Origin: an uncultured Pelagibacteraceae bacterium
GTDB taxonomy: Bacteria; Pseudomonadota; Alphaproteobacteria; Pelagibacterales; Pelagibacteraceae
DNA length: 64,000 nucleotides
Assembly (NCBI GenBank): GCA_902543405.1
Contig: CACBYC010000001.1
Span: forward strand, 1 to 64,000
Direction of reading: 5' to 3'
Shown here: piece by piece, positions 46,197 to 55,554 of the stretch
Position numbering within the stretch: position 1 is the first letter of the stretch
How the letters are laid out: the number at the start of each line of letters is the position of its first letter
Notes under the pieces: generated by a model
The model's database searches: none
What the model saw: the letters and a program-made list of their open reading frames with translations, nothing else
What the model was told of the DNA's origin: nothing
Position numbers and translations under genes: made by a program

Positions 46197-46930
46197 ATAC
46201 ATCCTTTTCTTTTTTTAAATAATACTTTTCTAAATTTAAGATTTAATAAATCTATTATTAAAATATGAGAATTTAAATTTTTACCAACATTTAAAATTGT
46301 CTTCAAAACCTCATTAGCTTGTAGGCTGCCTGTAATAACTGCAGTTGATCCCAATATACCATCTGTTTCACAATCCAAAACTCCTTCTGCTGGTTCTCCT
46401 TGGTAGAAACATTTTAAACAGGGACTTTTCTTTAAACTAAAATCAAATGTAAAAATATGTCCTTCAAATTTACTTATAGCTCCAATAATAAGTTTTTTTT
46501 TATATTTTAATGAAATTTTATTTAAAAGAAATTTTGCTTTAAAATTATCTGTACCATCAACAATAACATCATACTTTTTTAGAATTTTACCTAAATTTTT
46601 ATCTTCTGCTTTAACTCTATATATTTTTACTTTTACCTTCTTATTAATTTTATTAATTTTTTTTTTTAAAATATTGACTTTATATTTTCCAACATCGTCA
46701 GCAGTGAACATAACTTGTCGATGTAAATTTGATATACTCACTTTATCATGATCCATCATACCAATTTCACCAATACCTGCTCGACAAAGTAAATCAATAA
46801 CTGGTGTCCCTAGACCGCCACACCCAACAACTAGAACTTTAGCAATTTGAATTTTTTTTTGACCTAAAACTCCAACTTTTTTTAAAATAATCTGTCTTGA
46901 GTATCGTTCTAGGTCTTTGTTACTAAACAT
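46181..46930 (-). CDS. moeB: ThiF/MoeB-family adenylyltransferase
   Basis: A 249-residue E1-like enzyme that adenylates the C-terminal glycine of a sulphur carrier (MoaD or ThiS). RYSRQIILKKVGVLGQKKI, the ATP loop VVGCGGLGTPVIDLLCRAGIG, DHDKVSISNLHRQ, DGTDNF and the zinc pair CLKC with CIC at the end fit the family. No rhodanese domain is fused. MoeB versus ThiF cannot be settled; the latter would fit a thiamine-related cell with the ThiE-like gene elsewhere in the window. It lies three bases after dut. Confidence 0.85.
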   Translation of the reverse strand: MFSNKDLERYSRQIILKKVGVLGQKKIQIAKVLVVGCGGLGTPVIDLLCRAGIGEIGMMDHDKVSISNLHRQVMFTADDVGKYKVNILKKKINKINKKVKVKIYRVKAEDKNLGKILKKYDVIVDGTDNFKAKFLLNKISLKYKKKLIIGAISKFEGHIFTFDFSLKKSPCLKCFYQGEPAEGVLDCETDGILGSTAVITGSLQANEVLKTILNVGKNLNSHILIIDLLNLKFRKVLFKKRKGCICENI

Positions 46931-46933
46931 TTA

Positions 46934-47371
46934 CTATTTACCAGTAGATCCAAATCCTCCGGACCCTCTTATTGTCTCTGGCAATTCATTTGTTTCTTCA
47001 ATTTCTACTTTTAAAATAGGCGTTAAAACCATTTGAGCCACTCTATCTTTATTATTGACAGTAAATTCATGTTTACCATGGTTAAATAAAATAATTTTTA
47101 GCTCTCCTCTATAATCACTATCAATTGTGCCTGGTGTATTTAGCACGCTAATACTTGATTTTGCAGCAAGACCTGATCTTGGTCTAATTTGAACCTCTGT
47201 ATCCTCAGGTATTGCAATTGAAATACCTGTTGGTATCAACATCGACTCATTTGGTTTGATTGTTATAGGTTCATCTACACATGCCATTAGATCCATACCC
47301 GAAGATCCACTAGTTTTATAACTTGGAAGTTTTGCTTTTTGGTTAAGTCTCTTAAATAAAACCTTCACCAT
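46934..47371 (-). CDS. dut: dUTP diphosphatase
   Basis: A 145-residue trimeric dUTPase that keeps uracil out of DNA and supplies dUMP. The five motifs are visible: SGSSGMDLMA, RPRSGLAAK, NTPGTIDSDYRGEL, DRVAQMVL and GSGGFGSTG. It sits three bases after coaBC in the run ubiE-ubiB-coaBC-dut-moeB. Confidence 0.97.
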   Translation of the reverse strand: MVKVLFKRLNQKAKLPSYKTSGSSGMDLMACVDEPITIKPNESMLIPTGISIAIPEDTEVQIRPRSGLAAKSSISVLNTPGTIDSDYRGELKIILFNHGKHEFTVNNKDRVAQMVLTPILKVEIEETNELPETIRGSGGFGSTGK

Positions 47372-47374
47372 TAC

Positions 47375-48565
47375 TTAATTAAGCTCAGAGATAACTCTAT
47401 CTACTATCTCAGATGCTATTAAAGATTTGTTTTTCTTTAATAACTTTTCACTTTTTTTATTTTTATAAAATATAGAAACTTCATTATCATCTGAGTCAAA
47501 ACCTATTGTTTTATCAGAAATATCATTTGCAATAATCCAATCACAATTTTTTTGGTCTAATTTTCTCTTTGAGTTTATCTCAAGATTTTGTGATTCTGCT
47601 GCAAATCCAATTGTAATTTTTGGTCTAAGAGAATTATGATTTGATATGTTTGATAAAATATCAATATTTTTTTCTAACTTAAGATCAAAATGATCACTTT
47701 TTTTAATTTTTTCACTATTGATCTCTTTAACTTTAAAATCAGCTACTGCTGCATTAAAAATAGCAACATCAGTTGGTAGATTGCTGAGAGTTTCCCTAAA
47801 CATTTCTTCTGCAGTTTTAACTGAAATAAATTTAACACCCTCAACTGGGTCTAAATTTGTTTCTCCAGAAATAAGTGTTGTTTCAAAACCATTATCTCTT
47901 AATGATTTAGCTATTTCATAACCTTGTTTTCCACTTGATTTATTAGTTATAAATCTTACTGGATCTATAAATTCCTTAGTAGGTCCAGCTGTAACTAATG
48001 CCTTATATTTTTTATTCTTTTCAATATTTTTAAAATAATTTTCAATAGTCTCTAATATATATGAAGGTTCTGACATTTTCCCTTTTCCATACTCTCCACA
48101 AGCCATATCACCAATTTCAGGGCCAATTATCTTATAACCGTAACTTTTTAATTTTGATAAATTATCTTTAGTTGATTTGTGTTCCCACATTCTGACATTC
48201 ATAGCTGGGACTAAAAACACTTGTTTATCAGATGCTAAAACGACAGTACTAGCCAGGTCGTCGGTTAAACCGTAACTTAATTTTGAGATTGTATTTGCCG
48301 TAGCAGGCACAATTAAAATTAAATCTGCCCATCTAGAAAGTGAAATATGATCCATTTCAGCTTCATTTTCTGTACTGAATATGTCTTCATATACTTTTTC
48401 CTGGGAAAGTGATGTAATAGACAGCGGCGTTACAAAGTTTTTACCACTCTTTGTAAGTATTGTTTTAATACTTACATCTCTTTTTTTTAAACCTCTTATC
48501 ACTTCTAAGCTTTTATAAGCAGATATTCCGCCACATATGATTAGAAGTATTTTTTTATTTTTCAT
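47375..48565 (-). CDS. coaBC: Bifunctional CoaBC (phosphopantothenoylcysteine synthetase/decarboxylase)
   Basis: A 396-residue fusion that makes 4'-phosphopantetheine on the way to CoA. N-terminal flavoprotein CoaC: ICGGISAYKSLEVIR, VPAMNVRMWEH and the substrate-loop Cys in GDMACGEYGKGKMSEP. C-terminal CoaB: ALVTAGPTKEFIDPVRFITNKSSGKQG, NAAVADFKV and KLEKNIDIL. It lies eight bases after ubiB. Confidence 0.97.
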   Translation of the reverse strand: MKNKKILLIICGGISAYKSLEVIRGLKKRDVSIKTILTKSGKNFVTPLSITSLSQEKVYEDIFSTENEAEMDHISLSRWADLILIVPATANTISKLSYGLTDDLASTVVLASDKQVFLVPAMNVRMWEHKSTKDNLSKLKSYGYKIIGPEIGDMACGEYGKGKMSEPSYILETIENYFKNIEKNKKYKALVTAGPTKEFIDPVRFITNKSSGKQGYEIAKSLRDNGFETTLISGETNLDPVEGVKFISVKTAEEMFRETLSNLPTDVAIFNAAVADFKVKEINSEKIKKSDHFDLKLEKNIDILSNISNHNSLRPKITIGFAAESQNLEINSKRKLDQKNCDWIIANDISDKTIGFDSDDNEVSIFYKNKKSEKLLKKNKSLIASEIVDRVISELN

Positions 48566-48573
48566 GAAGAGAA

Positions 48574-50142
48574 TTAAAATACCAATAGGGTTAAAATTAC
48601 AAGAGATAATAAGCCAATAATAGACTGGTTTCTAAATGACTTCATTTCTTCTTTTTTAGTATTTAATTCATTATAAGAATTCGAATTTTGGGGTATTTGA
48701 CCACTTGCAAGGTAATTAAGGGCTTGGTTTGCTTTATCCATTACTTCAGGTAAATTTGGAAGACGTTTTAATACTTCAACAGAGTCTTTTAATGTTTCAT
48801 TAATTGAATTTATAGGATCTTTTGTTTCTTTTAGCCATTTTTCTAGAACAGGTTTTGATGTTTCCCATATGTTTGTTTCAGGGTTTAATCTTCTTGCAAC
48901 TCCTTCAACTACTACCATTGTTTTTTGTAACATAAGTAATTGAGGTTGCGTTTGCATATTAAATTTTTCGGTAACGTCAAATAGTTGTTTTAAAAGCTTA
49001 CCTCCCGAAATATTTTTTATAGAGTGACCAAAAATCGGTTCACCAATTGATCTTAATGCTTGAGCAAGATCATTAACAGGTACATTATTTGGTACTAGTC
49101 CTGCTGCAAGATGTACCTCTGCAACTTTTTTATAATCTCTTTGTATAAAACCAAATAAAATTTCAGCTAAAAATCTTTTACTGACATTATCTAGCCTTCC
49201 CATGATACCAAAATCTATAGGAACAATTTGACCACTTTCATTTACAAAAATATTTCCTTGATGCATATCTGCGTGAAAAAAACCATCTCTTACTGCATGC
49301 CTTAAGAAATGCTGAATTATATCAGTGGCAATTTTTTTTGTATCAATTGACCTTTTCTCTAGCTCTTCTGTCTCTCTAATAGATACACCGTCAATCCAAT
49401 CAAGTGTCATTATATTTTCGCTTGTGTAATCCCAATAGATTTTAGGAACTTCAAAACCCGCATCATTTTTAGTGTTTTCTGCATATTCGTTAGCTGCAGC
49501 CGCTTCAAATCTTAAATCCATCTCAAGGCTGGTAATTTCTTTCAATAAAAAAACTACTTCAACTAGCTTTAATCTTTTGGTTTTTTTGATTAATGACTCA
49601 ATAATGTAGGCAAAAAGCATCAAAGCATCTACCTCTTCATTAAAAATTTTTTTAATATCTGGTCTTAGTATTTTTATTGCTACATTTTTAATAACTCCAT
49701 TATCGTTAATTTGAGCTTTATGAACTTGAGCAATTGAGGCAGCTGCAACTGGTTCACTTATATTAATTATTGAATTATATAGTTCATCACCTAGATCTTT
49801 TTTAATCATTTCTTTAGCTTTTGATTGTGAAAAAGGTGGAAGTTTATCTTGTAAATTTTCTAGCTCCTTTGATAATTTATCTCCTATTATGTCAGGCCTT
49901 GTAGCTAAAAACTGGCCGAGTTTAATAAATGTTGTGCCCATAGATGCTAATGAATTAGATAATTTTTCGCCTTCACTTAAATTATCAAATGACATATCTT
50001 TTTTAGTAAAAGAAAAGGAAAGAAATTTAAATATCACGCTTATTAGTAAAGGCGGTTTATTAAATTTTGATAAAATAGTTAAAACATCGGATTTAGCGAG
50101 TTTTCTACCAAGTTTAAATAATGTAATTAATCTTTTGAACAT
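48574..50142 (-). CDS. ubiB: UbiB-type atypical kinase for ubiquinone biosynthesis
   Basis: About 522 residues of the ABC1/ADCK family. LGTTFIKLGQ-type motif as MGTTFIKLGQFLATRPD, PVAAASIAQVHKA (Ala-rich nucleotide loop), VAIKILRP, HADMHQGNIFVNESG and PIDFGIMGRL. A C-terminal membrane segment (SIIGLLSLVILTLLVF) anchors it. It supports aerobic ubiquinone synthesis, probably by ATP-driven lipid handling. The chosen ATG shares bases with the ubiE stop; a TTG upstream would add four residues. Confidence 0.95.
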   Translation of the reverse strand: MFKRLITLFKLGRKLAKSDVLTILSKFNKPPLLISVIFKFLSFSFTKKDMSFDNLSEGEKLSNSLASMGTTFIKLGQFLATRPDIIGDKLSKELENLQDKLPPFSQSKAKEMIKKDLGDELYNSIINISEPVAAASIAQVHKAQINDNGVIKNVAIKILRPDIKKIFNEEVDALMLFAYIIESLIKKTKRLKLVEVVFLLKEITSLEMDLRFEAAAANEYAENTKNDAGFEVPKIYWDYTSENIMTLDWIDGVSIRETEELEKRSIDTKKIATDIIQHFLRHAVRDGFFHADMHQGNIFVNESGQIVPIDFGIMGRLDNVSKRFLAEILFGFIQRDYKKVAEVHLAAGLVPNNVPVNDLAQALRSIGEPIFGHSIKNISGGKLLKQLFDVTEKFNMQTQPQLLMLQKTMVVVEGVARRLNPETNIWETSKPVLEKWLKETKDPINSINETLKDSVEVLKRLPNLPEVMDKANQALNYLASGQIPQNSNSYNELNTKKEEMKSFRNQSIIGLLSLVILTLLVF

Positions 50143-50846
50143 TATATTTTCCAACCAGAATGTATAGCTACTATTCCGCCAGATAAATTTCTATATAAAC
50201 AATTTTTAAAGTTATTTTCTTTCATTAAATCTATTAATTCTTCCTGATTTACAAATTCTTCTATGCTTTTGGTTAGATACTCATAAGGGTCTTTATCTCC
50301 AACAACTGCTTTTCCTATGTGAGGAATTAATTTCGAGTAATTTTTATATAAAAAATCTAAATTAGAATTTTGAATTTTTGAAAATTCTAAACACATATAT
50401 CTTCCACCTGGTTTAAGAACTCTGTAGGCTTCTGATAAAGATTTATCTAAACTTTTGGTATTTCGTAAACCAAAACTTATTGTATAAAAATCATAACTGT
50501 TATTTTTGAATGGCAACTTTTCTGCATCTGCAACAACCCATTTTATATTTTTATACTCGCTTAGTCTTTTTTTGCCTTTTTCAATCATTTTTTTGTTTGA
50601 ATCTGAGGAGGTAATTTCTCCATACCTGTCTGTATAGTCTAAAAATAATTTTCCTAAATCACCTGTACCACAAGCAACATCTAAATATTTTTTATCTTTA
50701 GTCGGACTCATCCAATTCATGAGGTTTTTTTTCCAAAGTCTATGAATTCCAAATGACATAAAATCGTTCATCAAATCATATTTGTCATAGACTTTATTAA
50801 ATACTCCTTCGACTAGTCCTGCTTTATTTTGAAGATTTTGTTGCAT
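50142..50846 (-). CDS. ubiE: Ubiquinone/menaquinone C-methyltransferase UbiE
   Basis: A 234-residue SAM methyltransferase that methylates the demethoxy-quinone ring. VFNKVYDKYDLMNDFMSFGIHRLWK, YLDVACGTGDLGKLFL, FYTISFGLRNTKSLDKSLSEAYRVLKPGGR are family blocks. It heads ubiE-ubiB-coaBC-dut-moeB and is divergent from mutM with 33 bases between starts. Coq7 elsewhere in the window acts in the same pathway. Confidence 0.97.
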   Translation of the reverse strand: MQQNLQNKAGLVEGVFNKVYDKYDLMNDFMSFGIHRLWKKNLMNWMSPTKDKKYLDVACGTGDLGKLFLDYTDRYGEITSSDSNKKMIEKGKKRLSEYKNIKWVVADAEKLPFKNNSYDFYTISFGLRNTKSLDKSLSEAYRVLKPGGRYMCLEFSKIQNSNLDFLYKNYSKLIPHIGKAVVGDKDPYEYLTKSIEEFVNQEELIDLMKENNFKNCLYRNLSGGIVAIHSGWKI

Positions 50847-50879
50847 ATAAATTATATTAAAACATTAATATAGTATGAA

Positions 50880-51746
50880 ATGCCTGAATTACCAGAAGTA
50901 GAAATAGTCAAACAATCTTTGAATAAGAGTATTACAGGAAAGATTATAAAAGACATATTGATAAAAAATAGAAATTTAAGGTTTAAGATCCCAAAAAATT
51001 TTGAAAAAAATATAGTAAAAAAAAAAATTATTAAAGTAGATAGATTTTCAAAACATTTAATACTCAAATTTGAGGATAGTTCTAATTTAATGATACATCT
51101 TGGAATGTCAGGAACTATTCATTTAATAAGTAAATCTAGAACAAAAAATTCCATTACAAACACCAGTTTTTATCATTCTCCATTGTTACCTAAAAAGCAT
51201 AATCATGTGGAAATGAAAATTGATAACTTTAAATTAATTTATAATGATCCAAGAAGATTTGGTTATTTTTCTTATTTTAAAAATGATGAAGAGATAAATA
51301 ATAACTTTAAAAAATATGGACCAGAACCTTTTGATTCTTTATTTAATAAAAATTATATTTTTAATTATTTTAAAAATAAAAAAAAAAATATTAAAAATTT
51401 TTTAATTGATCAAAATTTTGTTTCAGGAATTGGTAATATTTATGCGAGTGAAATATTATTTTTATGTAAGATTTTACCATCCAAAAAGGTAAGTTCACTT
51501 AGTTTAAATGATTGCCAAAAAATTTCTCATTTTTCAAAAGTAGTTTTAAGAAAAGCAATTGAAAAAGGAGGATCGAGTATCAGAGATTTTATGAATACAA
51601 GTGGAGACCAAGGATCTTTTCAAAAAAATTTTAATGTTTATCAAAGAGAAAATAAAAATTGTTTAAAATATAGTTGCAAGGGAACAATACATAAAAAATT
51701 TATTTCAAATAGGTCTAGTTTTTTTTGTAATTTATGTCAAAAATAA
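50880..51746 (+). CDS. mutM: Formamidopyrimidine-DNA glycosylase
   Basis: A 288-residue Fpg that excises 8-oxoguanine. The N-terminus is PELPEVEIV with the catalytic Pro and Glu right after the start Met. The helix-two-turn-helix has NFVSGIGNIYASEILF, and the C-terminal zinc finger uses CLKYSC and CNLC, with the conserved Arg in SNRSSFF. It complements Nth in base-excision repair. The finger spacing is slightly unusual (C-X4-C) but normal for Fpg. Confidence 0.97.
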   Translation: MPELPEVEIVKQSLNKSITGKIIKDILIKNRNLRFKIPKNFEKNIVKKKIIKVDRFSKHLILKFEDSSNLMIHLGMSGTIHLISKSRTKNSITNTSFYHSPLLPKKHNHVEMKIDNFKLIYNDPRRFGYFSYFKNDEEINNNFKKYGPEPFDSLFNKNYIFNYFKNKKKNIKNFLIDQNFVSGIGNIYASEILFLCKILPSKKVSSLSLNDCQKISHFSKVVLRKAIEKGGSSIRDFMNTSGDQGSFQKNFNVYQRENKNCLKYSCKGTIHKKFISNRSSFFCNLCQK

Positions 51747-51758
51747 ACAATTATTGTA

Positions 51759-51787
51759 TTGACCCAATCATTATCTGAAGATATACA
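51759..51787 (+). promoter_or_regulatory. Strong sigma-70 promoter of rpsT, implying a near-leaderless mRNA
   Basis: TTGACC and TATACA are separated by exactly 17 bases. The -10 ends nine bases before the rpsT ATG, so transcription should begin only about two to four bases upstream of the start codon. No ribosome-binding site can fit. Confidence 0.7.
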
Positions 51788-51796
51788 CTCACGCTT

Positions 51797-52057
51797 ATGG
51801 CGAATACAAAATCAGCAATTAAACGTACTAGAAAAATTAAAAGGCAAACAGCCGTTAACAGATCTAGAAAGAGCCGTTATAGAAGTGCATTGAAAAAAAT
51901 GAATTCTATAATAGAAAAAAAGGATAAAAAACAAGCTTTAGCATTCCTCCCGAAGCTAAATTCTGAATTAATGTCAATTGCAAAAACAGGTATCATTAAA
52001 AGACAAAATGCCTCAAGGAATGTATCGAGAATTACAAAAAAAATTAATTCTTTATAA
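51797..52057 (+). CDS. rpsT: 30S ribosomal protein S20
   Basis: An 86-residue basic ribosomal protein that binds the 5' domain and h44 of 16S rRNA. MANTKSAIKRTRKIKRQTAVNRSRKSRYRSALKK, and later GIIKRQNASRNVSRITKKI, match S20 closely, fixing the start at this ATG. The rpsT-dnaA neighbourhood is typical. See the promoter entry for its nearly absent leader. Confidence 0.98.
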   Translation: MANTKSAIKRTRKIKRQTAVNRSRKSRYRSALKKMNSIIEKKDKKQALAFLPKLNSELMSIAKTGIIKRQNASRNVSRITKKINSL

Positions 52058-52326
52058 CAACCTCTAATAAGTAAATAATCTTTTTGTATACAACTTAAGC
52101 GTACAATTAGCTTTAAAATTACCACATCTAAAAGTTTGATTTAAAAAATTACTAGATATTGATTTAGTAAAATTTTAGATTTTAAATTTTGTACTCGACT
52201 AGGTTGCAAAAAAAAATTTCTAAAAATTCAATCTAAAATTTATTCAATCATAAATTTTATTTATTTTTGTTTTTGTAAATAAACTTATTGCAATATTTTT
52301 TTATAAGTCTTAAGTGGAATTCCCTC
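52058..52326. other. Intergenic region before dnaA, the longest gene-free stretch
   Basis: 269 bases, very AT-rich. It holds a 10-bp palindrome TTGTATACAA (52084-52093) and a 12-bp perfect inverted repeat AAATTTTAGATT (52170-52181) / AATCTAAAATTT (52230-52241) 48 bases apart. I find no match to the DnaA box TTATCCACA within one mismatch, so an origin here is not supported by motif. It presumably carries the dnaA promoter. Confidence 0.5.
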
Positions 52327-53742
52327 ATGAAAAATAATTTACAAGACAATAAAGCACTCGAAAAGAAAATTGATTGGCAGAGTATCAAAAAAGAATTACG
52401 TGAAAAACTTGGAAATGATATTTTTGAAAGTTGGATAAAAAAAATTGAATTAGTCGAAGAATTCCATAATTATATATTATTTTCGGTCTCAACAAGATTT
52501 ATAAGAGATTGGATAGTATCAAGGTATTTAGATCAAATTTTGCAGACAATTAAAGAATACAAGAAAGATTTAGTGAGGATTGAATTCACAATTAAAAATA
52601 GCAAAGAAATTGAAATAAGTGAGACAAATACTCCATCTCAAAATTCTTTTGAAACTAATAATGATAATGTGTCGTTTATAAAAGACTCTTATCTTCAATA
52701 TAATAGGATAGATCCAAACAAAAACTTTGAAAATTTCATAACTGGAGGAAGTAACAAATTAGCATTTGAGGCATCAAAAAAAGTTTCCAAAGATATAGCT
52801 TATTATAATCCTTTATATTTATATGGTGGTGTAGGAATGGGTAAAACACACTTACTAAACGCTATTGGTTTAGAATTGAAAGAAAAGAATAAGGTTATGT
52901 TCATATCAGCAGAAAGATTTATGTACCAATTTGTAAAGTCTATTAAATCAAATGAAATGGTAAAGTTTAAAGAGTATTTTAGAAATACTGATATTTTATT
53001 AATCGATGATATTCAGTTCATGAATGGCAAAGAAGCTATGCAAGAAGAATTTTTTCATACTTTTAACGCTTTATTAGATAAAAATTCTCAAATAATAATT
53101 TCAGCAGATAGACCGCCAAACAAACTAACTAGGATTCAAGAGAGAATAAAATCTAGATTTTCAGGAGGTTTAGTTGTGGATATTCAAAACCCTGATTATG
53201 AACTTAGATATAAAATTATTAAATCTAAAACTGATGAATTAAAATTATCTTACTCAAATCAAGTAATGATTTCTGAGGAAATTCAAAAATTTTTAAGTAA
53301 AGAAATTAAAACTAGTATTAGAGAATTAGTTGGAGCACTAAACAGAATTGTCTCATTTACAAGGATTTATAATAAAGACCCAAGCTTGTCGGAGGTCAAA
53401 ATAGTTTTAAAAGATTTGCTAAATCTTACCGAAAATAAAGTGGATATTGATACAATACAAACAATAGTCTGTAAATTTTATAAAATTAGCAAAAATGAAA
53501 TGCTTTCACCAAGAAGATCAAGATATCTTGTCAGACCTAGACAGACTGCAATTTATCTTGCTAAAATGCTAACATCTAAATCATTACCAGAGATAGGTAG
53601 ATCTTTTTCTAATAGAGATCACACAACTGTAATCCACTCAGTTAAAACTATTGAGAGATTGAGAAAAGAGGATAATGAATTAAATATTAATATTGATAGT
53701 TTAAAAAATAAGATTTTATATAATAAAGAAAATGAAGTTTAG
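52327..53742 (+). CDS. dnaA: Chromosomal replication initiator DnaA
   Basis: About 471 residues. Domain I: IDWQSIKKELREKLGNDIFESWI. Domain III: NLYGGVGMGKTH-type Walker A (YLYGGVGMGKTHLLNA), Walker B LLIDDIQFMNGK, and sensor motifs. Domain IV: RPRQTAIYLAKMLTSKSLPEIGRSFSNRDHTTVIHSVKTIE, the DnaA-box-binding signature. It opens the origin and loads helicase. The ATG before KNNLQDNK is chosen; an upstream in-frame ATG would add 13 residues of non-family sequence. It overlaps dnaN by 11 bases. Confidence 0.97.
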   Translation: MKNNLQDNKALEKKIDWQSIKKELREKLGNDIFESWIKKIELVEEFHNYILFSVSTRFIRDWIVSRYLDQILQTIKEYKKDLVRIEFTIKNSKEIEISETNTPSQNSFETNNDNVSFIKDSYLQYNRIDPNKNFENFITGGSNKLAFEASKKVSKDIAYYNPLYLYGGVGMGKTHLLNAIGLELKEKNKVMFISAERFMYQFVKSIKSNEMVKFKEYFRNTDILLIDDIQFMNGKEAMQEEFFHTFNALLDKNSQIIISADRPPNKLTRIQERIKSRFSGGLVVDIQNPDYELRYKIIKSKTDELKLSYSNQVMISEEIQKFLSKEIKTSIRELVGALNRIVSFTRIYNKDPSLSEVKIVLKDLLNLTENKVDIDTIQTIVCKFYKISKNEMLSPRRSRYLVRPRQTAIYLAKMLTSKSLPEIGRSFSNRDHTTVIHSVKTIERLRKEDNELNINIDSLKNKILYNKENEV

Positions 53743-54844
53743 TTTAAATCAACAAGACCTTCAAAAATCTTTAAATTATTGTCAGGGTGTAATTGAAAAA
53801 AGAAGTACGTTGCCGATACTTTCAAATGTATTATTGGATGTAAGTAATGGAAAACTAACAATTACAGCTACTGATCTTGATTTAATTTTCATTCATCAAA
53901 TTCCAAATGTTGAAATAATTGAAGAGGGTAAAACTACTTCATCTTCATCAATAATGTATGATATAGTCAGAAAATTTTCATCTGGAAGTAAAATTAACTT
54001 TTCTAATCCTAGCGAAAATAAATTGCATTTAGAGTCTGATAAATCTGTTTTCAACTTAAATTGTATCAGTGCTTCTGAATTTCCGTTAACAGATGAAAAT
54101 TTTAATGAAAATGAGTTTTCGATTAAATCAAAAGAGCTACTAAAACTGTTAAATAAATGTAAATTTTCAGTATCTAATGACGAAACAAGACATTATTTAA
54201 GTGGAATTTTTTTACATCAGACAGAGGTTGAAGATAAAAATTTTTTAACAGCTGCAGCCACTGACAGTCACAGAATGTCTATATCAAAGATAAGACTTCA
54301 AAATAAAGTCCAATTCGATCAGATAATTTTACCAAAAAAAACTATTTTTCAACTTTGCTCATTACTGGAGGACTATGAAGGTGAGGTAAAAATATCAAAT
54401 ATAAAATCAAAAATTAAATTTGAAATTAATAACAGTATATTGATATCCAAGCTTATTGATGGAAAATTTCCAAATTATGTGCAGGTGATACCTAAAGAAA
54501 ACCAAAAAAGATTAGAAGTTGATCTAAAATCATTTTTAAATTCAGTAGATAGGGTTGCCTCAGTCTCTCTAGATAAAAAAGATGGTGTAAAATTTAATCT
54601 TTCAAAAGATAATCTTGATCTTTCAGTTAATAATACAAATAGTGGTGATGGTAAAGAAAGTTTAAGTGTTAAGTTTGATCATGAGCTAGATATAAGTTTT
54701 AATTCAAGGTATTTAATTGATGTTGCCTCCCAACTTGATGGAGATAATATTGAAATTTATTTAAAAGATACAGGTTCTCCAGCATTAATTAGGGACCCTG
54801 CTGATTATGATAGCATATATGTTGTAATGCCAATGAAGGGCTAA
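53732..54844 (+). CDS. dnaN: DNA polymerase III beta sliding clamp
   Basis: A 370-residue clamp with three repeated domains. KFSLNQQDLQKSLNYCQGVIEKRSTLPILSNVLL at the start and YLIDVASQLDG, PALIRDPADYDSIYVVMPMK at the end are diagnostic. It tethers polymerase to DNA. dnaA-dnaN are adjacent here but recF and gyrB do not follow. The stop interlocks with that of the convergent acyltransferase gene. Confidence 0.98.
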   Translation: MKFSLNQQDLQKSLNYCQGVIEKRSTLPILSNVLLDVSNGKLTITATDLDLIFIHQIPNVEIIEEGKTTSSSSIMYDIVRKFSSGSKINFSNPSENKLHLESDKSVFNLNCISASEFPLTDENFNENEFSIKSKELLKLLNKCKFSVSNDETRHYLSGIFLHQTEVEDKNFLTAAATDSHRMSISKIRLQNKVQFDQIILPKKTIFQLCSLLEDYEGEVKISNIKSKIKFEINNSILISKLIDGKFPNYVQVIPKENQKRLEVDLKSFLNSVDRVASVSLDKKDGVKFNLSKDNLDLSVNNTNSGDGKESLSVKFDHELDISFNSRYLIDVASQLDGDNIEIYLKDTGSPALIRDPADYDSIYVVMPMKG

Positions 54845-55551
54845 TTCATTATATCTAATTCATTATATATTTTACTTTCAATATAATTTGTAAAATCTGC
54901 TGAGCTCATTCCAGGTTTAACTTTGGGAAGAATTGATATTATTATTGTTTTTTTTGAAGTTAATTTTCCATTTTTTGGCCAAACATTTCCAGAATTTATG
55001 GCCACAGGTTGGCATTTTATTTTTAATTCATCATAAATTCTACCAACTCCTTTTTTAAAGGGAACTTTTTCATTTGGCAAAACTCTAGTTCCTTGTGGGA
55101 AGATAATTAATGGCCTTTCTGAATTTCTTACAGAATTTTTTATTTTATCAATTAAACCTAAATTATCTTTACTAATTTTATTTCGATTTATTGAAATTGA
55201 TCCTATCTTTTTTAAATACCAACCAAATATAGGAATTTTGATTAATTCATATTTTAAAATAAATATTGGTGAATTAAAAATTGTTTGTAGGTAAAAAGTT
55301 TCAAACATTGATTGATGAGAACAAGCAATAAAAAACTTTTCATTTTTAATAATATTTTCTCTACCTTTAACAATAATTTTTGTTTGTAAAAAAATCTGAA
55401 TGCAAAATGCTGCCCATCTTCCCATCAGTTTTCCACCAAATAAAACTATTTTAGTTGGCATTATTAATGATGGCAAAAATATTATTGAAATTAAAGATAT
55501 ACCTAGGAAGAAAAAAAATAAAAATAGAGGTTTTCTTATCATTTTTGTCAA
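54841..55551 (-). CDS. plsC: 1-acyl-sn-glycerol-3-phosphate acyltransferase family protein
   Basis: A 236-residue inner-membrane acyltransferase making phosphatidate. N-terminal hydrophobic segment LFLFFFFLGISLISIIFLPSL; the active-site motif is ACSHQSMFETFYLQ (HX4E, a form seen in alphaproteobacterial members), then ISINRNK and IFPQGTRVLPNE. It lies three bases after lysA on the same strand, though no functional link is evident. Confidence 0.88.
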   Translation of the reverse strand: MTKMIRKPLFLFFFFLGISLISIIFLPSLIMPTKIVLFGGKLMGRWAAFCIQIFLQTKIIVKGRENIIKNEKFFIACSHQSMFETFYLQTIFNSPIFILKYELIKIPIFGWYLKKIGSISINRNKISKDNLGLIDKIKNSVRNSERPLIIFPQGTRVLPNEKVPFKKGVGRIYDELKIKCQPVAINSGNVWPKNGKLTSKKTIIISILPKVKPGMSSADFTNYIESKIYNELDIMN

Positions 55552-55554
55552 AAA

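Noticed and set aside
52058..52326. Origin of replication
   Set aside because: Adjacent dnaA and AT richness are suggestive, but I found no DnaA-box matches and cannot check GC skew from one window.
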